A program made the translations under genes and the position numbers. The notes under the pieces were generated by a model that had not been told where the DNA came from, ran no database searches, and worked only from the letters and a program-made list of their open reading frames with translations. A DNA stretch of 64,000 nt from Streptomyces radicis (GTDB lineage: Bacteria; Actinomycetota; Actinomycetes; Streptomycetales; Streptomycetaceae), in assembly GCF_003626575.1 (NCBI RefSeq), contig NZ_RBDY01000001.1:434001-498000 (forward strand), read 5' to 3'. Shown here in pieces: positions 36,242 to 43,246 of the stretch; the stretch's first letter is position 1; every line of letters starts with the position of its first letter.

Positions 36242-38041
36242 ATGAGACGCCGCCGCTTCCTGCACGGCCTGACCGCGACGGCCGGAGCGCCGCTGCTCAC
36301 CGCCGCCGCGCCGCACGCCGCGCGCGCCGACGACCGGGCGGGCCCGGGCCGTTGGCGCGCGGGACCGCCCACCCTCACGCCCGACGACATCCGCTTCCCC
36401 ACCCGCTCACGGGCGCTGCGGTACGGGCGCCCCGACGAGGTGGGCCTGATCGGCGACGAGGTGGCACGGATCGTCGATGAGGCCGAGGCGTTCCTGAGCC
36501 CGGGGCCCGGCAGGCCCGCGCCGTCGTTCCCCGGCTTCGTGCTGCTCGCCGCGCGCGACGGCGTGATCGTCGCCCACGAGGCGCGCGGCCATGCCGTGCG
36601 CTACTCCGGCTGGGACGAGGCGACCGCGACGCCCGTCGAGCTGCCGCGCGACGCGTGGGTGCCCATGGCCAGGGACACGATCTTCGACCTGGCGTCGGTG
36701 AGCAAGCTGTTCACGGCGACGGTCGCCACGCGGCTCGCCGAGCGGGGCGCGCTCGACCTGGACGCGCCGGTGGCCGCCACGCTGCCGGAGTTCGCCGCCG
36801 CCGACCCGGCGAAGGCGCCGATCACCGCAAGGCAGCTGCTCGTCCACCGCTCCGGCCTGGTCGCATGGCTCAACCTGTGGTCGCTGCCCGACAACGAGGC
36901 CCGCCTCGCCGCGATCCACGCCTCGCCCCTGGCCCGCGAGCCCGGCAGCGGCTACGCGTACTCCGACCTCAACCTCATCGTCCTGGGCACGCTCGTCGAA
37001 CGCCTCACGGGACACCCCCTCGACACCCTGGTCGCCGAGTGGGTCACCGGGCCGCTCGGCATGGCCGACACCCGCTACAACCCACCGCCCGAGCTGCTGC
37101 CGCGCATCGCCGCCACCGAGTACCAGCCCGCCACGGGGCGCGGCATGGTCAGGGGCAGCGCGCACGACGAGAACGCCTGGGCGTTCGGCGGCGTCGCGGG
37201 CCACGCGGGGCTGTTCTCCACCGCGGCCGACCTCGCGATCCTGGGCCAACTCCTCGCCGACGGCGGCCAGTACGCGGGCACCAGGCTGCTGGCCACCGAC
37301 ACCGTGAGACAGGTGCTCACCGACCACAACGCCGACATCGGCGCCTCGCCACGCGGCCTCGGCTGGCAGGTCGACCAGCGCTCCTACATGGACGCCCTCT
37401 GCTCCCCGGTGACGGCGGGCCACACCGGCTACACCGGCACGTCGATCACCGTGGACCCGGTCGAGCGCACGGTGTTCGTGCTGCTGACCAACCGCGTGCA
37501 CCCGACCCGCACCCGGGGCACCGACAGCGTCTACCGGCGGCGCCCGGCCCGCGCGTTCGCCAGGTCCTTCCCCGTCAGGCCCGTCTCGGGCCTGACGGCG
37601 TGGCGCGCGGGCGCCGCGGACGGCGCCACCGCGACGCTGACCACGCCGGTGCGCGGCCTCACGGGCGAGGGGCGCGTGGCGTTCCGCCTCTGGTACGACA
37701 CCGAACCCGACCACGACATCGGCGCGTTCGAGGCGTCGGGCGACGGCGGGGCGAGCTGGGCGCCCGTGCCGCTCGCGCTGCGCTCCGGCGACTGGCGGTG
37801 GGAGACGGACGGCACGTTCCACGGCTGGTCGGGGCGCCGCTGGGCCCACGCCACCGCCACCGTGCCCGCGGGCACCACCCAGCTGCGCTGGACCTACCGC
37901 ACCGACCCCGACCACCAGGGCCGCGGCGTCCTGGTGGACGCCATCCGCGTCACCCGGGGGCACCGCCTGCTCCTGGCGGACGAACGCCCCGCGGACGCCG
38001 CCCGTTTCGTCGCCGACGGCTGGACGGCGACGGAGCGCTGA
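36242..38041 (+). CDS. Secreted serine hydrolase, beta-lactamase family (AmiE-like) with C-terminal beta domain
   Basis: A 599-residue protein with a twin-arginine signal (RRRRFLHGLTATAG). The serine beta-lactamase-like domain carries SVSK (Ser 152, Lys 155), YSDLN (Tyr 240) and HTGYTG (His 394). From about 440 there is an added beta-sandwich (VAFRLWYDTEPDHDIGAFEASGDGG, LRWTYRTDPDHQGRG) resembling carbohydrate- or protein-binding modules. In B. subtilis the AmiE N-acetylmuramoyl-L-Ala amidase is from this family and is co-encoded with nagZ and namZ, so amidase action on muropeptides is the favoured role. A penicillin-binding or esterase role cannot be excluded. Confidence 0.85.
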   Translation: MRRRRFLHGLTATAGAPLLTAAAPHAARADDRAGPGRWRAGPPTLTPDDIRFPTRSRALRYGRPDEVGLIGDEVARIVDEAEAFLSPGPGRPAPSFPGFVLLAARDGVIVAHEARGHAVRYSGWDEATATPVELPRDAWVPMARDTIFDLASVSKLFTATVATRLAERGALDLDAPVAATLPEFAAADPAKAPITARQLLVHRSGLVAWLNLWSLPDNEARLAAIHASPLAREPGSGYAYSDLNLIVLGTLVERLTGHPLDTLVAEWVTGPLGMADTRYNPPPELLPRIAATEYQPATGRGMVRGSAHDENAWAFGGVAGHAGLFSTAADLAILGQLLADGGQYAGTRLLATDTVRQVLTDHNADIGASPRGLGWQVDQRSYMDALCSPVTAGHTGYTGTSITVDPVERTVFVLLTNRVHPTRTRGTDSVYRRRPARAFARSFPVRPVSGLTAWRAGAADGATATLTTPVRGLTGEGRVAFRLWYDTEPDHDIGAFEASGDGGASWAPVPLALRSGDWRWETDGTFHGWSGRRWAHATATVPAGTTQLRWTYRTDPDHQGRGVLVDAIRVTRGHRLLLADERPADAARFVADGWTATER

Positions 38042-38167
38042 GCGCTGAGCGCGGCCAGGGCGCGCATGGGACGGGTCAACGGGGGTAGGCGCCGAGCCGG
38101 TTGCTCAGCTGCTCAGTTGCTCGGCGACCTCGCCGGTGGGCGAGGTCGCGGACGTGTGGAAGGGGCG

Positions 38168-39025
38168 ATGACGGTGATGACGGTGTCGACGATCGGGACG
38201 ATCGGGGCGGGCGACGCGGGCGCGCTGCCGGATGTCGCGGAGCCACGCAGGGTCGCGCCGAAGGACGCCCGCGCGCTCTCGAAGCTGTTCTTCCGCCAGT
38301 TGGCCACGCTGGATGAGGGCACGCACGAGTACCAGTACGCGCGCAACACCCTGATCGAGATGAACATGTCCCTCGTCCGCTTCGCCGCCGGGCGCTTCCG
38401 GGGCCGGGGCGGCGACGACATGGAGGACATCGTCCAGGTCGGGATGATCGGGCTGATCAAGGCGATCGACCGGTTCGAGCTGTCCCGCGAGGTCGAGTTC
38501 ACCACCTTCGCCGTGCCGTACATCGTCGGCGAGATCAAGCGCTTCTTCCGCGACACCTCGTGGGCCGTCCACGTGCCCCGGCGCCTCCAGGAGGCGCGCG
38601 TCCAACTCGCCCGGGCCACCGAGGAGTTGCACACCCGCCTGGGGCGTTACCCCAGGGTCCCCGAGCTGGCCGCGCTGATGAACCTCACCGAGGACGAGGT
38701 CATCGAGGCCCGGCTGGCGTCCAACGGCTACACCTCGTCGTCCCTCGACGCCGCCATCGACGGCGACCAGGAGGGGGAGACGGCGCTCGCCGACTTCATC
38801 GGCGACGAGGACCCCGCCATCGCGCTGGTCGAGGACTTCCACTCCCTCGCGCCCCTCATCGCCGGGCTCGGCGAGCGTGACCGGCGGATCCTGCACCTGC
38901 GGTTCGTCGAGGAGCTGACCCAGGCCGAGATAGGGGAACGGCTCGGCTGCTCCCAGATGCATGTCTCCCGCCTCCTCGCGCGCGTGATCAAACGCCTGCG
39001 CGAGGGTCTGCTGACCCGGCGATGA
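38168..39025 (+). CDS. RNA polymerase sigma factor, SigB/SigF/SigG subfamily
   Basis: A 285-residue sigma-70 family factor. Region 2 contains NTLIEMNMSLVRFAAGRFRGRGGDDMEDIVQVGMIGLIKAIDRFE and FTTFAVPYIVGEIKRFFRD. Region 3 follows with VPRRLQEARVQLARATEEL, and region 4 has LRFVEELTQAEIGERLGCSQMHVSRLLARVIKRLR. This pattern is the actinobacterial stress/sporulation sigma group. No anti-sigma (RsbW) or anti-anti-sigma gene is adjacent. GGAAGGGG precedes ATG 38168. The stop overlaps the next start (ATGA). Confidence 0.93.
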   Translation: MTVMTVSTIGTIGAGDAGALPDVAEPRRVAPKDARALSKLFFRQLATLDEGTHEYQYARNTLIEMNMSLVRFAAGRFRGRGGDDMEDIVQVGMIGLIKAIDRFELSREVEFTTFAVPYIVGEIKRFFRDTSWAVHVPRRLQEARVQLARATEELHTRLGRYPRVPELAALMNLTEDEVIEARLASNGYTSSSLDAAIDGDQEGETALADFIGDEDPAIALVEDFHSLAPLIAGLGERDRRILHLRFVEELTQAEIGERLGCSQMHVSRLLARVIKRLREGLLTRR

Positions 39026-39282
39026 GCGCGTCGAGGCGTCAAGGTCCCGTGGAGACCGCCCTGTTCACGACCGACGAGCGGCGGCGCGTGCGCGAGCTCG
39101 TCCTCGCGCGGGCCGAGGCCGACGGCGACCGCTGGTCGGACACCGACGCCGCCCTGGCCGCCGCGACCGCCGAGCTCGAACGGTCCGCGCCGGCGCTCGC
39201 CGCCCGCCTGGCGCCCGCGCTCACCGCGCTCGCGCCCCGGCCCGCGCCGGAACGCGCCCCCGCGCCTCACAACAGACCGTGA
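39022..39282 (+). CDS. Small hypothetical protein coupled to the sigma factor
   Basis: An 86-residue protein, MSASRRQGPVETALFTTDER at the start, mostly alpha-helical by composition (RRVRELVLARAEADGDRW, ALAAATAELERSAPALAARL) with a Pro-rich tail. The ATG overlaps the sigma factor stop (ATGA), so it is translationally coupled. No family recognised. Tight coupling makes a role in sigma-factor control conceivable, but nothing in its sequence resembles an RsbW kinase or an RsbV protein. Confidence 0.65.
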   Translation: MSASRRQGPVETALFTTDERRRVRELVLARAEADGDRWSDTDAALAAATAELERSAPALAARLAPALTALAPRPAPERAPAPHNRP

Positions 39283-39368
39283 GCGCCCGGCGCACACCGG
39301 CGTGAACGCCCGTCGGGCGCGGAACCATACAGGGGGGTGACCGCGCCTTGACGGGGGAAGGGGCCGTG

Positions 39369-40322
39369 ATGTCACGGGCGAGCGAGGCATGGGGGTACGC
39401 GCGGGAGACGGCGCGGGCGCTCACCGGGTGGCACATCGGCCGCGATCCCGGCGAGGGCGAGGGCGAGTCCGCGCGGTCCTGGCGGCTGGCCACCGACCTG
39501 CTCGCGCTCGCGGTGTGGCGCGTCGCGGGGGAGTCGCGGCTCCCGGTCGAGGACGTGCCGCTCGCCGCGGTGGCGGGGCGGCTCGGCGACGCCCGCGTGG
39601 AGGGCCTGCTCAGCCGCGGCTACCCGCCCGCCGACGTGCCGGGCCCGCCGCCCGGCTGGCGCGGCATCCTGCGGCGCGGCCCCGCGCTGGCGCGCGGCGC
39701 CCGCGCGGTGGTCGAACGCCACCTGGCCGCCGCCGTCGATGACGACGTGGCCGACGAGACGAACGGCGGTGCGCCCGGCATGCCGCCCGCGCTGTGGGGC
39801 GACCGGGCCAGGGCCGTGCGCTCGGCGGGCCGCCCCGGCACCGTCCCGGCCTGGCGGGAGGCCGCCGACCTGACGCTCGAACAGCTCGCGGACATCGCGT
39901 CACGCCACGCGGCGCGGCACTGGGCGCCGGGCAGCGCCGAGCGTTTCGCCACGGCGCAGCTGGCCACCCTCGTCCCCGCGCTCGGCGCCCAGGGCGCGAG
40001 CGGCGGCTGGCTGCCCCGGCTGCGCGGGCTGGCGGGCGCCGAGGCGTCGCTCACCGCGGTGACGCGCCAACATCCGCCAGGCGTGGGAGCGTTCGGCCCC
40101 CGCCTGGGCGGCGCCCTGGTCTCGGCCAGGGCGGCCCTCCACCCGGCCGTGACCCTCGCGGGCGAGCTGGACCGCGTGTGGGCGCGCAGGCCCGCGGCCC
40201 AGAGCGTCGCCCGCTGGGAACGCCAGCACCTGCCACGCCCCCTGCGCACCCAGGTCGCGGGCCTCGAGGACATGGTGGCGGCCGTGGAGCACCTGATGCG
40301 TCGGATCGCCGGGGGCACCTGA
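39369..40322 (+). CDS. Hypothetical protein, 317 residues
   Basis: No family recognised. The protein is soluble, Ala/Arg/Gly-rich and helical: EAWGYARETARALTGWHIG near the start, a middle part LEQLADIASRHAARHWAPGSA, and RTQVAGLEDMVAAVEHLMRR at the end. No signal, transmembrane helix or catalytic motif stands out. GGGGGAAGGGG lies about six bases before ATG 39369 (TTG 39348 in frame is unlikely). It sits between the sigma factor pair and the RiPP-like genes without overlap to either. Confidence 0.68.
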   Translation: MSRASEAWGYARETARALTGWHIGRDPGEGEGESARSWRLATDLLALAVWRVAGESRLPVEDVPLAAVAGRLGDARVEGLLSRGYPPADVPGPPPGWRGILRRGPALARGARAVVERHLAAAVDDDVADETNGGAPGMPPALWGDRARAVRSAGRPGTVPAWREAADLTLEQLADIASRHAARHWAPGSAERFATAQLATLVPALGAQGASGGWLPRLRGLAGAEASLTAVTRQHPPGVGAFGPRLGGALVSARAALHPAVTLAGELDRVWARRPAAQSVARWERQHLPRPLRTQVAGLEDMVAAVEHLMRRIAGGT

Positions 40323-40414
40323 CGTCGACGGTGGCCCCGCGCCTTTTCAACGACGGATCCCGTCCCGAATGCCCGAGCCCTCACCGCCGAACGCCGAATG
40401 CCGCCGTGCTCCCC

Positions 40415-40443
40415 TTGACGTCCACCGGGGAGACGGCTGTCAT
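40415..40443 (+). promoter_or_regulatory. Candidate sigma-70-type promoter for the membrane protein gene
   Basis: TTGACG (40415-40420), a 17-base spacer and TGTCAT (40438-40443) lie about 55 bases before the start codon. The -35 is good and the -10 is partial. Confidence 0.45.
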
Positions 40444-40497
40444 CGAGGAAAAGCCATTTCCCGTCGTGCCACGGGCACGGAAAGGGGCGCCGTGCTC

Positions 40498-41043
40498 ATG
40501 GCGGAGCAGGTGACCGTAGGCGAGTTACTCATGGCCGAGTACGACCAGATCAAAGAGGAACAGCGCGCCCGCATCAGTTTTCGCGACAATCTCCTCTACG
40601 CCACGCTCGCCTCCATGGCCGCGGTCGTCGCCGCCGTGCTCCAGGCGGACGGCCGCCCCGGGCTGTTGCTGCTGTTGCCGCCCGTGTCCGTGCTGCTCGG
40701 CTGGACCTATGTGGTCAACGACGAGAAGATCTCCGCGGTCGGCCGGTACGTCCGCGAGGAGCTGGCGCCCCGGCTCGCCGAGCTGTCCGGCGGACACGAG
40801 CCGCCGAAGGTCTTCGGCTGGGAGGTCAGGCACCGCGCCGACGACCGCAGGACCACCCGTAAACGCCTGCAACTCGCCGTGGATCTCCTGACGTTCTGCC
40901 TCGCGCCGATCGCCGCGCTCGTCGTGTTCTGGTCCAGCGGCGCGGGCCCGCTGAGCCTGCTGCTCGTCTCCCTCGGGGAGCTGGCCGCGATCACCGTGCT
41001 CGGCTGGCAGATCGTCACCTACGCGGACACCACACGCTCCTGA
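40498..41043 (+). CDS. Membrane protein next to a RiPP-like cassette, unknown family
   Basis: A 181-residue protein. Residues 1-28 are a helical, charged stretch (LLMAEYDQIKEEQRARISF), then two close transmembrane helices (LLYATLASMAAVVAAVLQA and GLLLLLPPVSVLLGWTYVV). A cytoplasmic segment (REELAPRLAELSGGHEPPKVFGWEVRHR) is followed by two more helices near the end. I recall similar unnamed membrane proteins in streptomycetes but no function. GGAAAGGGG precedes it; GTG 40492, two codons upstream, is an alternative start. It is followed 139 bases later by the small peptide gene in the same direction. Confidence 0.75.
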   Translation: MAEQVTVGELLMAEYDQIKEEQRARISFRDNLLYATLASMAAVVAAVLQADGRPGLLLLLPPVSVLLGWTYVVNDEKISAVGRYVREELAPRLAELSGGHEPPKVFGWEVRHRADDRRTTRKRLQLAVDLLTFCLAPIAALVVFWSSGAGPLSLLLVSLGELAAITVLGWQIVTYADTTRS

Positions 41044-41182
41044 ACGGCGCGTCCCCCCACCGGGCCTCCGCACCGCCCGTGCCCCGCCTTGGCGCGTACA
41101 CCGCCTTTCGCGAGCGCGATCGCCGGGTCACCATGGAAGGGCGCTGCCGAGCCCGCGCACCGACCGAGAGAAGGATCACGTG

Positions 41183-41347
41183 ATGGACCGAGCGGCGTCC
41201 GAAATGGAGACCGAGCTGCCCGACCTTTCGGCGGCCGGGTTGTGCGATCTCGACGACGGGCGGCAATTCACTTCCGTGACGCGGCGCCTGCTCGAACTCG
41301 TCGAATCCCCACCCACCCTTTCCATCGCGCGTGATGACAACTGCTGA
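41183..41347 (+). CDS. Putative RiPP precursor peptide, FxSxx-like leader with divergent C-terminus
   Basis: A 54-residue peptide, too short for routine gene calling. GAGAAGGA lies eight bases before ATG 41183, and the stop is 15 bases before the HExxH enzyme gene. The N-terminal part, MDRAASEMETELPDLSAAGL then CDLDDGRQF and VTRRLLELVE, follows the leader pattern I recall for FxSxx-COOH precursors (LPDL...L..LDD......RRLL). The end is SPPTLSIARDDNC instead of FxSxx, so the core differs: a C-terminal Cys preceded by Asp-Asp-Asn. It is probably the substrate of the adjacent enzyme; this is inferred from position and leader likeness. Confidence 0.65.
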   Translation: MDRAASEMETELPDLSAAGLCDLDDGRQFTSVTRRLLELVESPPTLSIARDDNC

Positions 41348-41362
41348 GAATCCGGTGTCACG

Positions 41363-43225
41363 GTGACCTCGTTCGGCCCGGATTCGAGGACGGGCGGAGA
41401 ACCCAGGGAGACGCGCCGCCACCGGCTGCCCGCCGCGGCGTTCGCCGAGCTGGCCCGCGGCTCGGGCGGCCAGGCCGTCGTCGCCCGGCTCCGCGCGGGA
41501 CAGCGCAGCCGGGCGATGCTCCTGCTGCGGGCGCTGATCGACCTGTCCTCCCGCCACCCCGGGCTCCCCGGACCCCTGCCACCGCCCCGCGTCGCCTGGG
41601 AGCTGCTGCTCACGGTCGAACGGCACAGGGCCGCCGAGGTGGACCGGATCCTGCTGCACCCCCAGGTCGGCGCCTGGCTCAGCCGCGCCCTGCGGGCCCT
41701 GCGCGGGCGTGGCACCCCCGACGTGCCGCTGTGGCGCGAGGTCGGGCATGTGCACGCCGTTGCCGCCTCGGCCGCCCTGCGGTCCGGCATCGCCTTTCGG
41801 GCCACCGTCCCGGTGCGCCACGGCGGAGTGATGATCCCGGCGCTCGGATTCGCCCGACTGCCCGAGGGCGCGGGCGACATCGCCGAGGTCCGCGCCGACG
41901 GGCGCGGGCAGCGGACGGTGAGGGCGGCCACCGGCGGCGTTCACCTGCCGAGGGACCTCACCGGGGACGCCCCTGGCTGGTCCGCCGTCAGGCGCCTGCG
42001 CGGCGGCCATGGCCCCCTCGCGTACGCGTTCCCGCTCGACGACCTCGACCCCTACCGGAACTTCCTGCGCCCGCTGCCGCCCGAGCGGCTCGGCGAGGAC
42101 GCGGTCACCCGCTGGGCGACGGGATTCGCGCGGGCGTGGCCCCTGGTGGCCGAGCAGTCGAACGTGGACCCTGCCGGGGTCGCGGCCTGCCTGGCCTCCG
42201 TCGTCCCCGTGCCGGGAGTGGCGGGCGCCGAGGCGTTCAGCGCCTCATCGCCCGAGGCGCACGGCTGCGTCCTGCTGAGCCCGCACGACGACCCCGAGAG
42301 CCTGGCCGCCTCGCTCATCCACGAGACCCAGCACATCAAGCTGAGCGCGCTGCTCGATCTGGTGCCCCTCATCGACGGCGGCCTCGAGGAGATCCACTAC
42401 GCGCCATGGCGCTCCGACCCGCGCCCGCTGCGCGGCATCCTCCAGGGCGTCTACGCGTTCCTCGGCGTGACCGGCTTCTGGCAGGCGCGGCGCGCCACCG
42501 CGGCACCCGGGGGCGCCCGAAGGGCCGCCACCCTGGAGTTCGCCCTCAGGCGGACGCAGACCGCGGCGGGCCTGCGGGCGCTGCGCGAGCACGCGCGGCT
42601 GACCGCGATGGGGGAGCGCTTCCTCGACGGGATCGCCGAACGGCTGGCCCCTTGGCTCGGCGAGCCGGTCGCCGACGACCTGCTCGGCACCGTGGACGAC
42701 CTGGCCACCGACCACCGGATCGTGCACCGCATGCGGCATCTGCGGCCCGACGAGGAGGGGGTGAACGCCTGGGCACACGCCCGTCGTCGGGGCCAGGAAC
42801 CGCCGGTGGCCGCGCCGGGCACCGCGGTCCTGACGGCTCGAACGGGCGGCCATGGCCCCCAACTCCGCCTCGCGCTCGCCCGGATCCACGCGCGGGACCC
42901 CGCGGCGCTCGCCCGGGCGGCGGACGGCTCGGCGCCCCCGCCGCCCGGTCTGCACACCGCCCCTTCGAGGGCCGAGCTGGCCTGGGCCGCGGGCGACCGG
43001 GACGCGGCCCTGCGCGCCTCCCGCGCCGTGCTCGACCGGGACCCCGACGACGTGACGGCCTGGTCGATGCTGACCCTGGCGCTGCCTCCCGGGCCCGCGA
43101 AGGCCGCCCTGACGACCCGCCCCGAGCTGGTCCTCGCCCTGCACCGGGCCCTGCGGAAGGGCGGGGGCGAGGGCCCCGACCCGACCGCACTCGCCGTCTG
43201 GGCCGCCCGGGGGCTCACCGGGTGA
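41363..43225 (+). CDS. HExxH motif peptide-modification enzyme (aKG-HExxH-type peptide beta-hydroxylase family)
   Basis: A 620-residue protein of the family described in databases as 'HEXXH motif-containing putative peptide modification protein' or aKG-HExxH peptide beta-hydroxylase. The key motif LIHETQHIKLSALLDLVPLI has HETQH at 320-324, with a downstream acidic/His environment (EEIHYAPWRSDPRPLRGILQG). The N-terminal ~150 residues (AAAFAELARGSGGQAVVARLRAGQRSR) match the usual helical start. The C-terminal part has a TPR-like repeat (ELAWAAGDRDAALRASRAVLDRDPDD). It probably acts on the peptide encoded just upstream. No radical-SAM gene is adjacent. It converges on the giant NB-ARC gene with a 21-base gap. 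Confidence 0.8.
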   Translation: MTSFGPDSRTGGEPRETRRHRLPAAAFAELARGSGGQAVVARLRAGQRSRAMLLLRALIDLSSRHPGLPGPLPPPRVAWELLLTVERHRAAEVDRILLHPQVGAWLSRALRALRGRGTPDVPLWREVGHVHAVAASAALRSGIAFRATVPVRHGGVMIPALGFARLPEGAGDIAEVRADGRGQRTVRAATGGVHLPRDLTGDAPGWSAVRRLRGGHGPLAYAFPLDDLDPYRNFLRPLPPERLGEDAVTRWATGFARAWPLVAEQSNVDPAGVAACLASVVPVPGVAGAEAFSASSPEAHGCVLLSPHDDPESLAASLIHETQHIKLSALLDLVPLIDGGLEEIHYAPWRSDPRPLRGILQGVYAFLGVTGFWQARRATAAPGGARRAATLEFALRRTQTAAGLRALREHARLTAMGERFLDGIAERLAPWLGEPVADDLLGTVDDLATDHRIVHRMRHLRPDEEGVNAWAHARRRGQEPPVAAPGTAVLTARTGGHGPQLRLALARIHARDPAALARAADGSAPPPPGLHTAPSRAELAWAAGDRDAALRASRAVLDRDPDDVTAWSMLTLALPPGPAKAALTTRPELVLALHRALRKGGGEGPDPTALAVWAARGLTG

Positions 43226-43246
43226 ACGCCCCCGCGGCGGCCGCGT

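Noticed and set aside
38064..38090. Possible SigB-type promoter (GGGTAG at 38083) before the sigma factor gene, implying autoregulation.
   Set aside because: No GTTT-like -35 element is found 13-16 bases upstream, so the match is only the -10-like GGGTA, expected by chance in this composition.
41326..41347. FxSxx-COOH terminus for the small peptide.
   Set aside because: The peptide ends ARDDNC; no Phe at -5 or Ser at -3, so it is not a canonical FxSxx precursor despite the leader similarity.
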